Assembly: GCA_039654915.1 (NCBI GenBank)
Contig: CM077596.1
Coordinates: 49,164,501 to 49,228,500 of the forward strand
Direction: 5' to 3'
Source: Aquilaria yunnanensis
Lineage: Eukaryota; Streptophyta; Magnoliopsida; Malvales; Thymelaeaceae
Length of the DNA: 64,000 bases
How positions within the stretch are numbered: position 1 is the stretch's first letter; each line of letters starts with the position of its first letter. Made by a program: the position numbers and the translations under genes. Below, in pieces: positions 46,610 through 58,319 of the stretch. The notes beneath the pieces were generated by a model. That model ran no database searches and was not told the DNA's origin. It worked only from the letters and a program-made list of their open reading frames with translations.

Positions 46610-49600
46610 TTACCAAATATCGATGTCTGGAATGTGGGAAATCTTGGACCACTCGATGCTTCCTTCGACGCATATTCGCGACATGTTTCCGCAAGCGAAG
46701 ATGCGTATAGATTTGAGATTGGAGAGACGTAGCATGGATTGCTGTGATGGCAGCTTACTCAGCCTTCCACAACATTCAATATCAAGTCGTTGGAGAGAGG
46801 AGAGGTTTCCTAGCCACTCAGGCAAATCTTCAATTGCATCAAAGTGCCTTATCTCCAAGACTTCAAGAGTAGTTAAGTGTTGTATTTGAGGTGGTAGAGT
46901 GCTGCACCCAACTCCCCACAGAGTCAATTCTTTGAGGGAGGAAGGCATGCTTTGGTGGATAGAATCAAAGTATTGAGGGATTTCCTCGTCAAACTTCAAC
47001 GTTAAATGCGTCAGTGATCGCATCGCCTTTAGAGGTGACAAATTCCTCAACTTTGTGCAGTAACCAATTTGGAGTTTCTCCAATGAAGAAAGGTTCCCTA
47101 ACCACTGCGGCAAAGTTTCCAATCCATCAAACCAACCAAGCTCCAATTCTTGAAGAGTAGTGAGCTGCTGCATTTGATGTGGCAGAGACTTTATATTAGG
47201 TCCTTCAGAAAGCTTCAACTGGATGAGTGACCCATGCAAGTGATGGATGGAAGTGAAGCATGGAGGCAACTCTGGTGCCTTGTATGCGTCCCCGAAACCA
47301 AACGATGATCTTTTTAAATGGGTGAGGCAGCCCAAGCTTGTCTCTGGAATCTTGTCCCATACGATATTATTACATCCATGAATCTTTAACTCAACTAAAT
47401 TCTTCAAACTTCCGAGCCATTCAAGTTCTGAAGACATTGCACGACAGTTACTTAACTCCAACCTCTGTAGGGAAGTGCAGTGTTGCAGTCCACTTGGAGC
47501 AAACCTTAAATCCGTACAAAACTCAAGCTTTAAATGTGTGAGAGAGCAGAACTCATGAAAGCTCGGGAGCAATTCCAACTTTTCACAAAAAGTTATCCCT
47601 AACTCTCTCAAGCACTTGCTGGAAAACACAACAGGAGGTATGTGACTGACACCTAAAGACCAACACGTAAGCGTTTTAAGACGTGGGAGACCATTTGTCA
47701 GTTGGATGCTTCTTAAGTTGCCACAGCGATAGATACTCAGCTTCTCAAGGGAAGGAAACAAGTCGCCTCTGGTTGCGTCAAACCACTCTTCCAAGCTTTG
47801 CATGTGCTGTAATTCAAATTCTTTTAGAGCCGGAAAATTTCCATTCCCATAAAATTCAGCATCAATCAATTTCACTCCATTCAGTCCACTGATACAAAGA
47901 TGGGTTAAGTTGGGTAGGTGCCCGAGGCTTGGAATCTTCACACAGTTGGAGCAAGAGTCCAATGTCAACCTAATCAACTTTGGTAGTGAAGATTGGGAGT
48001 TATTGATACTCGTGCTGGGAAGCCAGGATGGGAGATTGCAGCCTCCGTAGTTTCTAAGCCATAAACCTTCCAAATCCGAGTGAGGTTGTAGCCCCTCCAA
48101 CACATCGTCATCTTGCCCCACATCTGCTCTTTCATTGCCCCATTCAAATACCAACTCCCATATTCCCTTCTTCTCTTGCAGTTTTGCCATCCTTGCATCT
48201 TCTTTCTGTCTCACCCTCTCAAGCCTGCTTATTACTAGTTTTCCTTGAAGATGTCTTAAGCTTCCTAGCTGTTCAATTCCACGCCCTCTTTCTGCACCCA
48301 CAAAAAAGAATGGCAATGTTTGCAAACTTGTTAATCTTCCAATGTTGATTGGCATGAGCCGCTCCTTGTCAATATAAAGATGTGACAATTCAACCAAGTT
48401 TTCTATCTGCTTTGGAAGTTCTTTTAAATTTTCACACTCTGTGACTCTTAAAGTTTGCAGGTTCAAGAGTTCAGTGAAGGAGCTCGGCAGACTTTCAATT
48501 TGAGTTCCTGAAATGTCAAAATATCTCAAATGCTTCAATTTTCCGATTGACTTTGGTATCTTATCTGCGCCTGTAGCTTTTCGTAATTTCAAAATTCTCA
48601 ATCTTCTGCACTCCTTCGGCATCTGGCAAAAAATATGAGAGTTGGAAAATAGAGAGCGTAGATTTGGAGCATCGACTTGTGTTAGTCTACCGGCTAGATT
48701 ACTTTCTTCTCCAATAATATTCAAATGACGTATAAAAGAGACATCTGTAGAAGAATTCGTATCTGATGATAGGATTGCAGCCCCTAAAAGAGATCTTGCA
48801 AGACTGTGAATCAAATCATGCATCTTGCATGTCGTGATGTTACCATAAAGATCTCTTTCCACATCTTGGAACAATGAATTTGATATTAAGTCGTTGAAGT
48901 ACTTGACACCCCTATCCCATGCTGTATCACAAAAATCTGCCGGAGATGGATGAAGAAAGCCTGCAGCCATCCAGAGCTGAATCAGTTCCTGTCCGTGTAG
49001 AAGAGAATCTTCAGGAAATGAAGAGCAGTAGGCAAAACATAGCTTCAAATATGTAGAATCCAAGCGGTCATAGCTCAATCGTAGTATAGGGAGAATATTT
49101 TTGTTACTTTCCAAAGAATTCCATGATTTACTATTTTGAATCGATGACCATGCTTCTTCTGTCTTACGCTTGCTCAAGGTTCCTCCAATGACACTTGCAA
49201 CCAAGGCCACACCTTTGCACTTTTCCGCAATACTTCTTCCAATGATTTCTAAATTGCAAGGGATTTCAGATGATATGCCAAATGATTTTGCTTTGATTAT
49301 AGACCAACACTGATCATTCTCCAATATGGGAACTTCATATATAAATTCCGGTAGAGAACCCATAGTTGATGCCACCTCCATATCTCGAGTGGTTGCCAGA
49401 ATAGTACTACTATTGTTTTGATTTATTTCTACCAGACAAGCCATCAAATCTTTCCATTTTGAATCGTCTTTATTCCACACATCATCAAGCACCAGAAGAA
49501 ACGGCTTCTCTTTTAACTCCGGCATCTTTTTTAACTCCTCTTGGAGCTTTATAACTAAGCTCTGCTTGCTTAAGCTTTCAAAGGAAGCAATAGTTGCACT

Positions 49601-50347
49601 TGTAAGACACTCCAACATTTTACTTAGGATCATCTTCACGTCAAAGGTATTGGAAACACACACCCATAACTGTTGTCTCTTGTCGAACAGGTTGGTCACC
49701 TGTGTATCTTTTAAAACCATTTTGGCTAGGGTCGTCTTTCCAAGGCCGGCCATCCCCACAATGGACACAACGCCGAGGGGATGTGAGGTGTTTGATGAGC
49801 TAATCAACATATTTACAACTTTAGAGACATCATCCTTTCTTCGGATAACATGTTCCGGATCACCGAGAAAAGCATGAGTCTCCTCGAGCCCTGATGACGA
49901 TGCGGCTACATGCTGCACTCTGTTTTGGAGGCCCAATCTGGTGCCCTTGCTGCAAATCTTGTCCAGCGACTTGGTTACACTCTTAACCTTATAAGCCATC
50001 CTCAAGCGGAAAATGGTAGGATTGTGGGGAGAGAAGCTGTCTATGAGCTTTCTTCCCCATCTATTGTTGACACGTAGCTCAATCCGCTTGGCTTCATACG
50101 CGAGCTCAGCTAACACATCTTGGGCCCGGGAAGCGCCATCAGCAAGCCACTTGAGCCACACCTTCACAGGTGAGTCTGTCGATTTCGTCTCAGCATCGTC
50201 CAGAAAAGCTTCGATCATATCCAGGAAGCGTTGGAGTTCCTTGAGCTTGTTGTCGAAAGTCCACCCCAGTTTTACCAGCTCGAACACAGCCTTCTTCGCC
50301 TCGGATATCATCATCCTTGAAGCAACAGTGAGTACAACTTCCGCCAT
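46610..50347 (-). CDS. CC-NBS-LRR (CNL) disease-resistance protein, RGA-like, 1245 aa
   Basis: Intracellular immune receptor family: it senses pathogen effectors and acts as an ATP-dependent switch that triggers defence. ATG at 50345-50347 in a good context (AAAAAATGGCG), single exon. Domains: Rx-type N-terminal coiled coil (residues 1-135) with QDVLAELAYEA at 76-86; NB-ARC from about 170 with P-loop GMAGLGKTT (198-206, Lys204), kinase-2 FLLVLDDVW (283-291), RNBS-B ILATTRD (316-322), a GLPL-position motif CKGVALVAS (377-385), RNBS-D CFAYCSSFPED (437-447) and MHD (509-511); LRRs from about 540 to the end. The full length and motif set suggest it is functional. The GLPL motif departs from the usual form. 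The neighbouring pseudogene shows it belongs to a duplicating cluster. Confidence 0.95.
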   Translation of the reverse strand: MAEVVLTVASRMMISEAKKAVFELVKLGWTFDNKLKELQRFLDMIEAFLDDAETKSTDSPVKVWLKWLADGASRAQDVLAELAYEAKRIELRVNNRWGRKLIDSFSPHNPTIFRLRMAYKVKSVTKSLDKICSKGTRLGLQNRVQHVAASSSGLEETHAFLGDPEHVIRRKDDVSKVVNMLISSSNTSHPLGVVSIVGMAGLGKTTLAKMVLKDTQVTNLFDKRQQLWVCVSNTFDVKMILSKMLECLTSATIASFESLSKQSLVIKLQEELKKMPELKEKPFLLVLDDVWNKDDSKWKDLMACLVEINQNNSSTILATTRDMEVASTMGSLPEFIYEVPILENDQCWSIIKAKSFGISSEIPCNLEIIGRSIAEKCKGVALVASVIGGTLSKRKTEEAWSSIQNSKSWNSLESNKNILPILRLSYDRLDSTYLKLCFAYCSSFPEDSLLHGQELIQLWMAAGFLHPSPADFCDTAWDRGVKYFNDLISNSLFQDVERDLYGNITTCKMHDLIHSLARSLLGAAILSSDTNSSTDVSFIRHLNIIGEESNLAGRLTQVDAPNLRSLFSNSHIFCQMPKECRRLRILKLRKATGADKIPKSIGKLKHLRYFDISGTQIESLPSSFTELLNLQTLRVTECENLKELPKQIENLVELSHLYIDKERLMPINIGRLTSLQTLPFFFVGAERGRGIEQLGSLRHLQGKLVISRLERVRQKEDARMAKLQEKKGIWELVFEWGNERADVGQDDDVLEGLQPHSDLEGLWLRNYGGCNLPSWLPSTSINNSQSSLPKLIRLTLDSCSNCVKIPSLGHLPNLTHLCISGLNGVKLIDAEFYGNGNFPALKEFELQHMQSLEEWFDATRGDLFPSLEKLSIYRCGNLRSIQLTNGLPRLKTLTCWSLGVSHIPPVVFSSKCLRELGITFCEKLELLPSFHEFCSLTHLKLEFCTDLRFAPSGLQHCTSLQRLELSNCRAMSSELEWLGSLKNLVELKIHGCNNIVWDKIPETSLGCLTHLKRSSFGFGDAYKAPELPPCFTSIHHLHGSLIQLKLSEGPNIKSLPHQMQQLTTLQELELGWFDGLETLPQWLGNLSSLEKLQIGYCTKLRNLSPLKAMRSLTHLTLKFDEEIPQYFDSIHQSMPSSLKELTLWGVGCSTLPPQIQHLTTLEVLEIRHFDAIEDLPEWLGNLSSLQRLDIECCGRLSKLPSQQSMLRLSNLKSIRIFACGNMSRICVEGSIEWSKISHIPDIDIW

Positions 50348-51050
50348 TTTTTGTCAACCGCAAACTAAACTCAGTGAGAACTAATTAACTGCTACAGGCT
50401 GCAAGCAAACCAACCAAATTAAACCATACAACGTACAAGAAGCAAACGGAAACTCTTAGCAGAGTTTTTCCGAAACTCAAAAGATCAGAGGAAAAAAAAA
50501 CAGCTTTTAGCGCACCAAATGATAAGGATCATGAAATTCAGAGAAAAAGTTGATACAGTTAAGAATTGTTCTTGTCAACTAGAAGATTCGAGATTTAATC
50601 CCCTACTCACCCTTACCCACCTATGTATCAGAAGGACTCAAAGCGCACACAAACGCAGAGAAGAGACCAAAATTCAAGAGACAAGATATCGACGGTTGGG
50701 ACAAGCAGCTCCGAGAACCAAGCTCCGGTTTGGTTCGGTTGCGTTAGAATTGCTGAGAAGAGAGCGGAGACAGGGGCGTTGATGGAGAAGGCTAACAGGA
50801 ACTTTGAGAAGCTTAAGGCATGAGGGCTCTTGATCAAGAACAAGTGTATTTGACACGTGGAAACAGGAAAATTTAGACGTTGAACTTCTGAGAAGCTTAA
50901 GGCAAGAGGGCTCTTGAACAAGAACAAGTGTATCATGCTTTGCTTCAAAATGCCTACAAGCACAGCAATGGAAAACAAAACGAGAGCTCTTTCTTTCTGG
51001 CTTCCGTCTGCGTGTCGCTCCCAGCCTCCCACTGTCCCCAATTACCTGTT
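50348..51050 (-). promoter_or_regulatory. CNL upstream region (5' UTR/promoter), with a direct repeat
   Basis: Mixed-composition region upstream of the CNL start, which presumably holds its promoter. No TATA box can be chosen with confidence. It contains two copies of GAACTT(T/C)...GAGAAGCTTAAGGCA...GAGGGCTCTTGA...CAAGAACAAGTGTAT (50799-50849 and 50882-50933). Overlapping short frames on both strands here are not conserved-looking and are not called as genes. Confidence 0.5.
50799..50933. repeat. Direct repeat, two 51-52 bp units 83 bp apart
   Basis: Units at 50799-50849 and 50882-50933 are nearly identical. A weaker relative occurs at 59879 (ACTTTGAGAAGCTTAACGCA). Confidence 0.85.
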
Positions 51051-52907
51051 TAATTTAAAAATTATCTATTTATTGTTTTCTAAAAAAATTAAAAGTATAT
51101 ATATTAGAAAACTACAAGCTTTAATTTATTATTTGTGGAAATAAATTTTACTTTATATACCATAACGTTAAATATACCATAACGTTAAAAATAAAAATTA
51201 TATATTAATTATGGGTCAAAAAAATTAAAAAAAATATCATTATATAAGTTTAGCTTTTCTTTTGGTGGAAAAAAAAATGAACTATACTCTCTTTATTTCC
51301 GATCGACCCTTCATATCTATTGTATATACTAATTCAAATTCAAGTGTGTCTAATATTAAGTTGTGTGCTTAATTAATGACAAAGCCCAGGTTAGGAGGCT
51401 GAATTTAGGGTATTTTAATATAAAATTTATATCTGAACAATTGTTTCCAAATTACATGAAACATGTATTAAAATTATAATTTGAGTCTTTCATGGATTAG
51501 AAATAAAATTAAAAATAAAAAAATCATAGAGATTAAGAGTGAGCTGCATGAAAATTGAAGTTGTAAACAATTGCAACTTCTAACTTACAAAATATTGTTG
51601 TGGTGGACTGATTGTCAGTTAGTAGTTGCTAATTGTTGTGTTGAGGCGCAATTTAATAGTGGAAATTTCAACTTTGGAAGGATAAAACTAGGCAAGAGAT
51701 AGACATCTTCATTTAAGAGTACATTTTTAAAACATATTGTTAAGTTATTTTGATACACACAAAAGCATACTTTTTTTACATGAAAAAAAATTTTAAAGCA
51801 GTACTTTAACGTTTTTTACTATTTGTGTGTAAGTGTAACGCAAGGTATACCGCACCCTCAATTTTTAAAGTATACCGTATGATATATCGCGTTACATACT
51901 GTTACTGTTTTCATAAAAAATAAATGTTTGAATATTATTTTAAGATGACATAATTTGTTTAATATTTTATTTTTACACATTTTATATGTATTCTAATTTT
52001 TCTCATCATAATTTTTCAAATATAAATAAAATATATATGATAGAAAATATTTTTTTAATACAAAAAACATAAAAAAATGTTATATATGAAGAAAAATAAA
52101 TAATACAAAAAAAAACTAATTTATTGATATACTATAAATATAAATAATACCATCCATGTACTTTGCATATACTATAAATATAAATAATACCATCCATTAA
52201 TTTTTTATATTAATTAAGAAAAGTAACAAAAAAATTAATTAAAAGTAAACATTTATTTTATAATATGTGTGTTATTTTTTTTAATGTTTTATATATTTAT
52301 AATATTTTGATGTAAAAAAATAGGCGTAAAAAATTAAATACCGTTATACATACCATGCAGTATTTACGATATACCGCAGTTTTTTGACAAAATACATAGA
52401 CAAAGTGCACGATATGCGGTATACTATGAAATGCCACGGTATACCACACATTAAAATGAAAAAACATGAAAATATAATATGCAGTAAGCAGTATACCGTG
52501 GTATTTAATTCAGTGAATATATATATTTTACTTTTTAATTTTTAAAATACCTTATAAAATATACATTATATAGATAAGTATAAATAATATTTTCGGGGGA
52601 GGGAGACACCCCCCAGCCCCTCCTGATCTCCACCCTTGTGTTTAATTATTACTGCTTCTGTAAACATTTGAATTTTGCATGGGGATTAAAAAAGAGTAAA
52701 AAATTGTTTCTCCTTTTCACCTTTAGGCCTTTACATTGTACACAAATTAAGAAAAATAGAATATTTGAATATTTAAATGCTACTTTAGAAGTAACTTATT
52801 AAATATGGAAATGGTGCAAAGATCCAGTATGGTCCAAAATAGTAAATAATGCAAAGAATGTAAGACAGATGAAGTATTATTTATTTTTAATAGAAGATTG
52901 CTCATCT
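51051..52907. other. AT-rich intergenic DNA with a cluster of ATACCG/CGGTAT motifs
   Basis: No gene. From about 51838 to 52510 the motif GTATACCG or its complement appears many times (for example AAGGTATACCGCACC near 51843, GATATACCGCAG near 52370, GATATGCGGTATACTATG near 52413, CCACGGTATACCACAC near 52434, CAGTATACCGTGGTAT near 52490). A direct copy of ATACTATAAATATAAATAATACCATCCAT is at 52128-52200. It may be a DNA-transposon relic with subterminal repeats; no inverted ends were fixed. Confidence 0.5.
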
Positions 52908-54515
52908 TGATAAGCTTGTATTTATTATATTTATTTCTCTCATATTTAGTATGTTTTAATATATTTTGAATCTTAAATATATATTTTGAGTATGTTTTGT
53001 AGCTTAAAGCGCTTAAAGCATATCTGGACATAATTGATTGAAAGTAGATTTAATTTGTAATTTTGTAAGTTTTAATTTGGTTGTGTTCTTTCAGGATTTT
53101 GACAAATTGGTGATGTTACGGTAGAAAAATCATATCTTGAGCTACAGAAATCAGAATTGAGTGATTCTTTATTCATTGGAAAGCTAACATCTGGAGCTAC
53201 AAATCATATACAGATCATAAAACCCAGTTTGCATGTTAAGAAAATTAAATTTAGCTTCAAAGTCGTGATTTGTAAGTCATCGCTGGTTAAGAAGCAGTTG
53301 CGGTATTTTAAGCATATCTTGGCTGTAGATATTCGTTTTATGTGATTCAGGTGTTGTTTCGAAGCTAAGAAAGAGCTGTACAACTCTCATGCTTTGAGTT
53401 TTGAGAAATAATGACTGCATCAAGGTCGAATCTCAGCTTGAATTTACTACTACTGTCCTAAAGCATTTCTTGGTTCACAACTTTGAAACCTTTTATTTAG
53501 TTTGAATCTTTTTATTTGTGTGGGTTAATTTTGTAACAATATAAAAAGTTTAGAGAGATTTTATGAGTTTAGCACACTAGTTTAATTCTTTTAGGTGTTT
53601 AAAGTGGCAGTTGCACCACAACCTCCTCCCTCTCTCGCTGGACGCCTACTCCTGCCTTCTCCCTCTCTTTTTTTTGCAATTTTAGTTTTTTTTATTATTA
53701 TCATTCTTTGTTTTTCTTCTAATCATAAATGAATAATTTTCTAGTTCAGTTTAAGGGGACGATTTTTATCACCAACACCAGTTGTGTGGATTGATTTTTC
53801 TTGCTAAAACTTTCTTTAAATTCAACTATTTACTTTTTTGTTGTTAAGATTTATTGCAATTAATTTTCCTGTTCTCACTTGTTAGATTGGTTATGCGATT
53901 ATAAATCTGCTTGATTTTTTTTTCAACCACTTAGGTGAAGAATTCAATTTAGAAGCAAGTGAATTGATTGGAGATTACTTTTATTTCTGGTTAGTTCATA
54001 CATAGAAATAAGACAGGTTAAATTGTTTAAGCTTTTGGATTATTGTCTGGAACAAACTTTTGTTCATTGTCCTTTATGCTAATTTTGGGTTTATTAGAAA
54101 TTGTTTTTTAATATCTGGTTACTCTAAATTAAGAAATTAATCTGAAGCTTTTTCTGGTTAATTTTACTGTTGAATTATTTGGATTCTTTTTAGCTTTAAA
54201 GAGAATCCTGTTTATTTGCTTGGATTAAAGAAATATTTTCTTTCGATGATCAATTGCGTAATTGAAATGGATAATCAACCATGAACTGAGTATTTTTAGT
54301 ATTGATTAATTTCATTTTGATTCTACAGTTAATTTATTTTAGCATTCAATTCAATAAAACCCCTAACCTTTTATTTCAGTTTTCTGACAGGAAGCTTTCG
54401 GTTAAAAAAATTTCCCTTGGGATTCGACATAGTTTTTACTACTATATTACAAATTTATTTATTCTGAGTTGTTAGTGATACCAGAATTATTTTTTGCAGT
54501 TTCGACGATCGACCA
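52908..54515 (+). mobile_element. Solo Athila LTR with 5-bp TSD
   Basis: Starts TGATAAGCTTGTATTTATT and ends CGACGATCGACCA. Matches the LTRs at 19129 and 24636 across its length but is more diverged, with small insertions (for example an extra GCTTAAAGC near 53008). Flanked by the perfect TSD CATCT (52903-52907 and 54516-54520). A complete single LTR with matching TSDs means the element was reduced by recombination between its two LTRs. Confidence 0.95.
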
Positions 54516-54520
54516 CATCT

Positions 54521-55311
54521 CATTAATTATGAGTTGTATAGTATCTACAAACAAATGCTAGAGTAAAATTTACAGATAATTAGCTCAACTACGAGCCTTA
54601 CATTTATACGTCCTAAAAATTTGAACACCATATTTTAAATAGAACTCTCGTGAATAATATGAGTAATTCTGATATCTACATCTACAAATAGGTAGAGATA
54701 GACTAAGAGAACAGAAACACAGATTGGACTCCCCATGATATTATATCTCAAAGGAAACTCCGTGATTAATCGAACTCAATTATTATTTGTACTACATTAT
54801 TTTGTGAAAGAAGTTTTATAAAAAACATACTACTCTAGTGTTGGTTTCAATTTAAATAATGAATTACTGATGATACCCACCCAAGTATTATTCAATTAGG
54901 GCAAAGCCTAAAAAACCCAAGATGACTTAAGGCCCAAAATGACCCAAAATGGTTAAGACTGTGACAAAGGTCTAATGCTTCATTTCCCACAAAAAGGTCA
55001 CTCGTGGATCCTACCATAGGACAAGTGTCTCACTAACTCTATAATACAGAGGATATGAAAAGTAACACTTTATACAATGACCTTAAATCCATCATCACTA
55101 TTTATTTATGAGTTATGATATCACTTCTTTGGTATTCATGCTTTATATAAAATTTTTACTAACTTAACCATTGAAGAATCTTTTGTAGGTCTCTATGTTC
55201 CGTCTTCTACTGTGTGCTCGTATGTGAAGACCTATTATCTAATGTCAAGGCATCATATACCAAGGATAATGCATCATCAATTATTTAATATATTATTTTA
55301 AGGAAAACTTG
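54521..55311. other. AT-rich intergenic DNA, nothing recognised
   Basis: No coding frame, RNA gene or repeat with clear ends is visible. Confidence 0.5.
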
Positions 55312-55313
55312 TA

Positions 55314-55429
55314 TGTGACAAACAATAGATGTCATGGACGGATCTGGACCGTCCGTAACTGTGGTGCCCATATAGGTCCCACAGTCACGGATAACCCAGA
55401 TTCATCCATGATATCTGTTGTCCATCACA
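55314..55429. mobile_element. Hairpin MITE (116 bp), almost wholly palindromic
   Basis: The left 58 bases (TGTGACAAACAATAGATGTC...) and the right 58 bases are imperfect reverse complements nearly to the centre (CCCATATAGG). Flanked by TA on both sides (55312-55313 and 55430-55431), which fits a TA-target mariner-type MITE. The stem is GC-richer than the surrounding DNA. Confidence 0.75.
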
Positions 55430-55431
55430 TA

Positions 55432-56129
55432 ATTCAAACCCTTATTTTAACTTTCAATGATTATTCATTAAACGTGTATGCTAAATTAAAACTCCAAACT
55501 TTAAGAAGCCTAAATTGTACTTTTAGCACTTTTTTTTTTTTAAAAAAAAGCTATATTGAATTTTCTTTTATTGGGTTGGCTGCAGGAAAAAATTATAAAA
55601 AATTGATTACTTAAAAAAATTATTCATGTATGGAGTTTATATTTTTTACATGTTGTGAAAAATCACCAAAATACTCCTCGTGGCCTGGCTTAGTTAAAAT
55701 GACTTTCTCTCCTCGTAAGCCAGTATACCTTGTTAAACTCGCAAATTCTGAAATGCACTTAAGTGTACGTGCTCACACTGGATGGCGTTAAAAATGCCAA
55801 ATTTCCATTTGATTTATTCATTTATGGTATATTTATGCGTTAAGTATGTAATATTTAATTGGGTACTAATTGGATATTAACTTTGTTTAAAATTTTTAAT
55901 TATGAAATTTTAATTGTAAACATTTCCTTTTTTATTTAATTCCATTATATTCAAGCCTTCATTTCTTATTTTCTCTTTTCAAAAATTTTAATTATCGAAC
56001 CTTTTGAATTTAAATTCATTTGTAAAGATAGCCTTAAGGAAACAATAAAGATAATATGATAATTATGATAATTATTTAAAATAATTTTATTAATTCATTT
56101 TTTTTTTGCATAGTTAATCGTAGTCAGAG
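55432..56129. other. AT-rich intergenic DNA, nothing recognised
   Basis: No gene or defined repeat was seen in this stretch. Confidence 0.5.
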
Positions 56130-56735
56130 AGCTACACACACAATTCAATACATTTTACTTTCAGTTTACCACATACCTCACGTAGTTTAATATATTTGAC
56201 TCCCAATTTAACACATATCTCACACAGATTAATACAATTTACTTCCAATTAACACATATCTCACACAGTTTAATACATTTTATTTTCAGTTTAATCATTT
56301 CCAATTAACTCATATATCACACAGTTTAATATATTTCACTTCCAGTTTAATATAATTTCACATCCAGTTGTTTCTGATAACAATGACAATGTCGATTATG
56401 GTACTGGTGGTGACTATGAGTTTGATGGTTTTATTTTTTGTGGCAATGTCATTTTTTAGTGTGTTGGTTGTGTCACATAGATTAATACATTGGACTTCCA
56501 GTTTAATACGTTTCACACAGTCTAATACGTAGACTACACAGTTTAATGTAATTCATTTTCCGTTTAATACATATCCGACACAGTTTAATACATTTTACTT
56601 TTAGTTTAAAATATATCCTAAACAGATTAATACAATTCACTTTCCAATTTCACACATATTTTACATAGTTTAATACATCTCACTTTCAGTTTACTATAGT
56701 TTGCATCCAGTTTAATATAGTTCGCATCAATATTT
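56130..56735. repeat. Degenerate tandem array of about 40-bp units (CACAGTTTAATACATTTCACTTTCAGTTTAA)
   Basis: More than ten imperfect copies of CACA(G)TTTAATACAT, each followed by TTCACTTTCAGTTTAA or a variant. They are interrupted at 56365-56470 by an unrelated GT-rich stretch (TGGTACTGGTGGTGACTATG). Divergence between copies shows an old array. Confidence 0.75.
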
Positions 56736-56739
56736 TTAT

Positions 56740-56990
56740 TTTTACAGACCTGGAAGTATACATATAAACCATAGAAACATACAGATATATTTGTGGTTTT
56801 GTACAAACTTAAAAGCATACATATAAACCTTAGAAGGATATGTGTGTGTGTGTGTGTGTGTGTTCTTTACAAACACAAAACATATATATAAATCCTCAAA
56901 AATACATAAATATTCGTATTCTTTATAAACCTAGAACATACATATAAAACCTACAAGCATACAGACATACAAATCCATGTTATTTTGCAA
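56740..56990. repeat. Degenerate repeat of about 60 bp (CATACATATAAACC) with a (TG)n run
   Basis: CATACATATAAACC(T)TAGAA-type segments recur near 56758, 56815, 56880 and 56938. A TG dinucleotide run is at 56841-56863. Confidence 0.65.
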
Positions 56991-58319
56991 TATAAAATAC
57001 AAACCCATTCACCATAGATTCATATTTCTAGGAAAAGATATGTTTTTTTGAACCCTTTAAACAGTGGAGCATACAGTTGGTACTGTGAGCATTGTATCCC
57101 TAGTAACTCTTCTAAGCTTATACCATTGTCTCAATCGTCTTTTGTACAAGTTTAACCATATTTTCCTATGTACGGATCATAAACATTCATTTTTCTCATG
57201 ATACATAAACACTACCAGACAATACATAAATACCACCAAACAATACATTTGCCACATAATCATAGATAATTGTACCAGAACCTTAAATACAAACCACACA
57301 TACCCAAATGGAAAACCAATAAATCTGAAACTCAAATTGTTTACAACCGTACATATCACACATACCAAATACAAAACCCAAATCACAAATAACCAATCAT
57401 TACAATACATACAAAACAACAAAGTCATACAAATAGAACTTAAGATTATACATACCAGACAATACATAAACACCCCCAGACAAACATACAACCCACTTAC
57501 TAATCGCACACAACCACACACAATTTATTGAAAACAATAAATTGATATATGTTATAAGGATTGCAAACCTAGAATCACACCTTCTATCCTTACCGATACT
57601 ACAAGCACCGCTGTTGGCCGCCGATCAGAGATCCTCCTTCGCACAGCCCGCCACAAGCACCGTCCTCTCTCTTTCTTTTCCTCTTATTTCCATGGTGCCC
57701 CTTTTAGTGGATCGACGCTGTATACCAGTGTGTCGGCCTCCAAGCATCTTCTTCCCACGGTTCTTAATGTCCTCCTTCATCGTTGTTTAAAGAATTCGAA
57801 GCGATTGTGAAAGATGCAGTGTTTATTGGGGAGGAGGCGAGCGTGGCTACTTTCTACTTGCTTTTGTCTTTGATTTAGGGTTGTAGGGGGTATGTGTAGA
57901 GATTGTATGGAAATGGGACTCAAATCTCATAACTGTTTGATTTTGTGCCTAATTTTTTGCTCGTTTGCTTTTTTTTTTTTGTTTTTTAAAGATGGTTAAT
58001 GGATGAAACCATTTCTACCTAATGGTGCTACTAAATGTACTTACACTTATGTGGATAGTCTTAGAACTCTTAAAACCGAGAGTTTACTTGTAAATAAGAT
58101 TCCAAGAATGGAATTTCATATATTTTACCCTTCATTACGTCAGTTACAGATAAGGATTAGATTTGTTAGCTTAAGCTAACTTCTAGGCTAAGCTATCTTT
58201 ATCGCTAGCTTCTAGCTTAAGCTATATTATTAAATTGATTCACTAGTTTCTTTAAGTTGCATCAAATTGACCGGTTAGGTTTCCTAATTGTAGTCAACTA
58301 AAGTAGCCAAGCCATCTTG
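56991..58319. other. Intergenic DNA with a short GC-richer block, no gene recognised
   Basis: A C-rich then GA-rich block at 57580-57860 is less AT-rich than its surroundings. The plus-strand frame at 57542-57790 is Ser/Pro/Leu-rich and has no motif I recognise. AGCTTAAGCTA-type inverted repeats cluster at 58166-58230. Confidence 0.4.

Noticed and set aside
46602..46889. Plus-strand frame over the CNL 3' end
   Set aside because: Antisense shadow of the LRR coding region. A similar shadow occurs over the pseudogene at 43567-43836.
50519..51041. Plus- and minus-strand frames upstream of the CNL as a small gene
   Set aside because: Frames overlap on both strands, span a local direct repeat and show no recognisable domain.
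57177..57790. Minus-strand hydrophobic frame (114 codons) and plus-strand frame (82 codons) as genes
   Set aside because: The first is Cys/Val/Leu-rich from a biased repeat-derived sequence. The second has no motif and no exon signals. Neither is supported.
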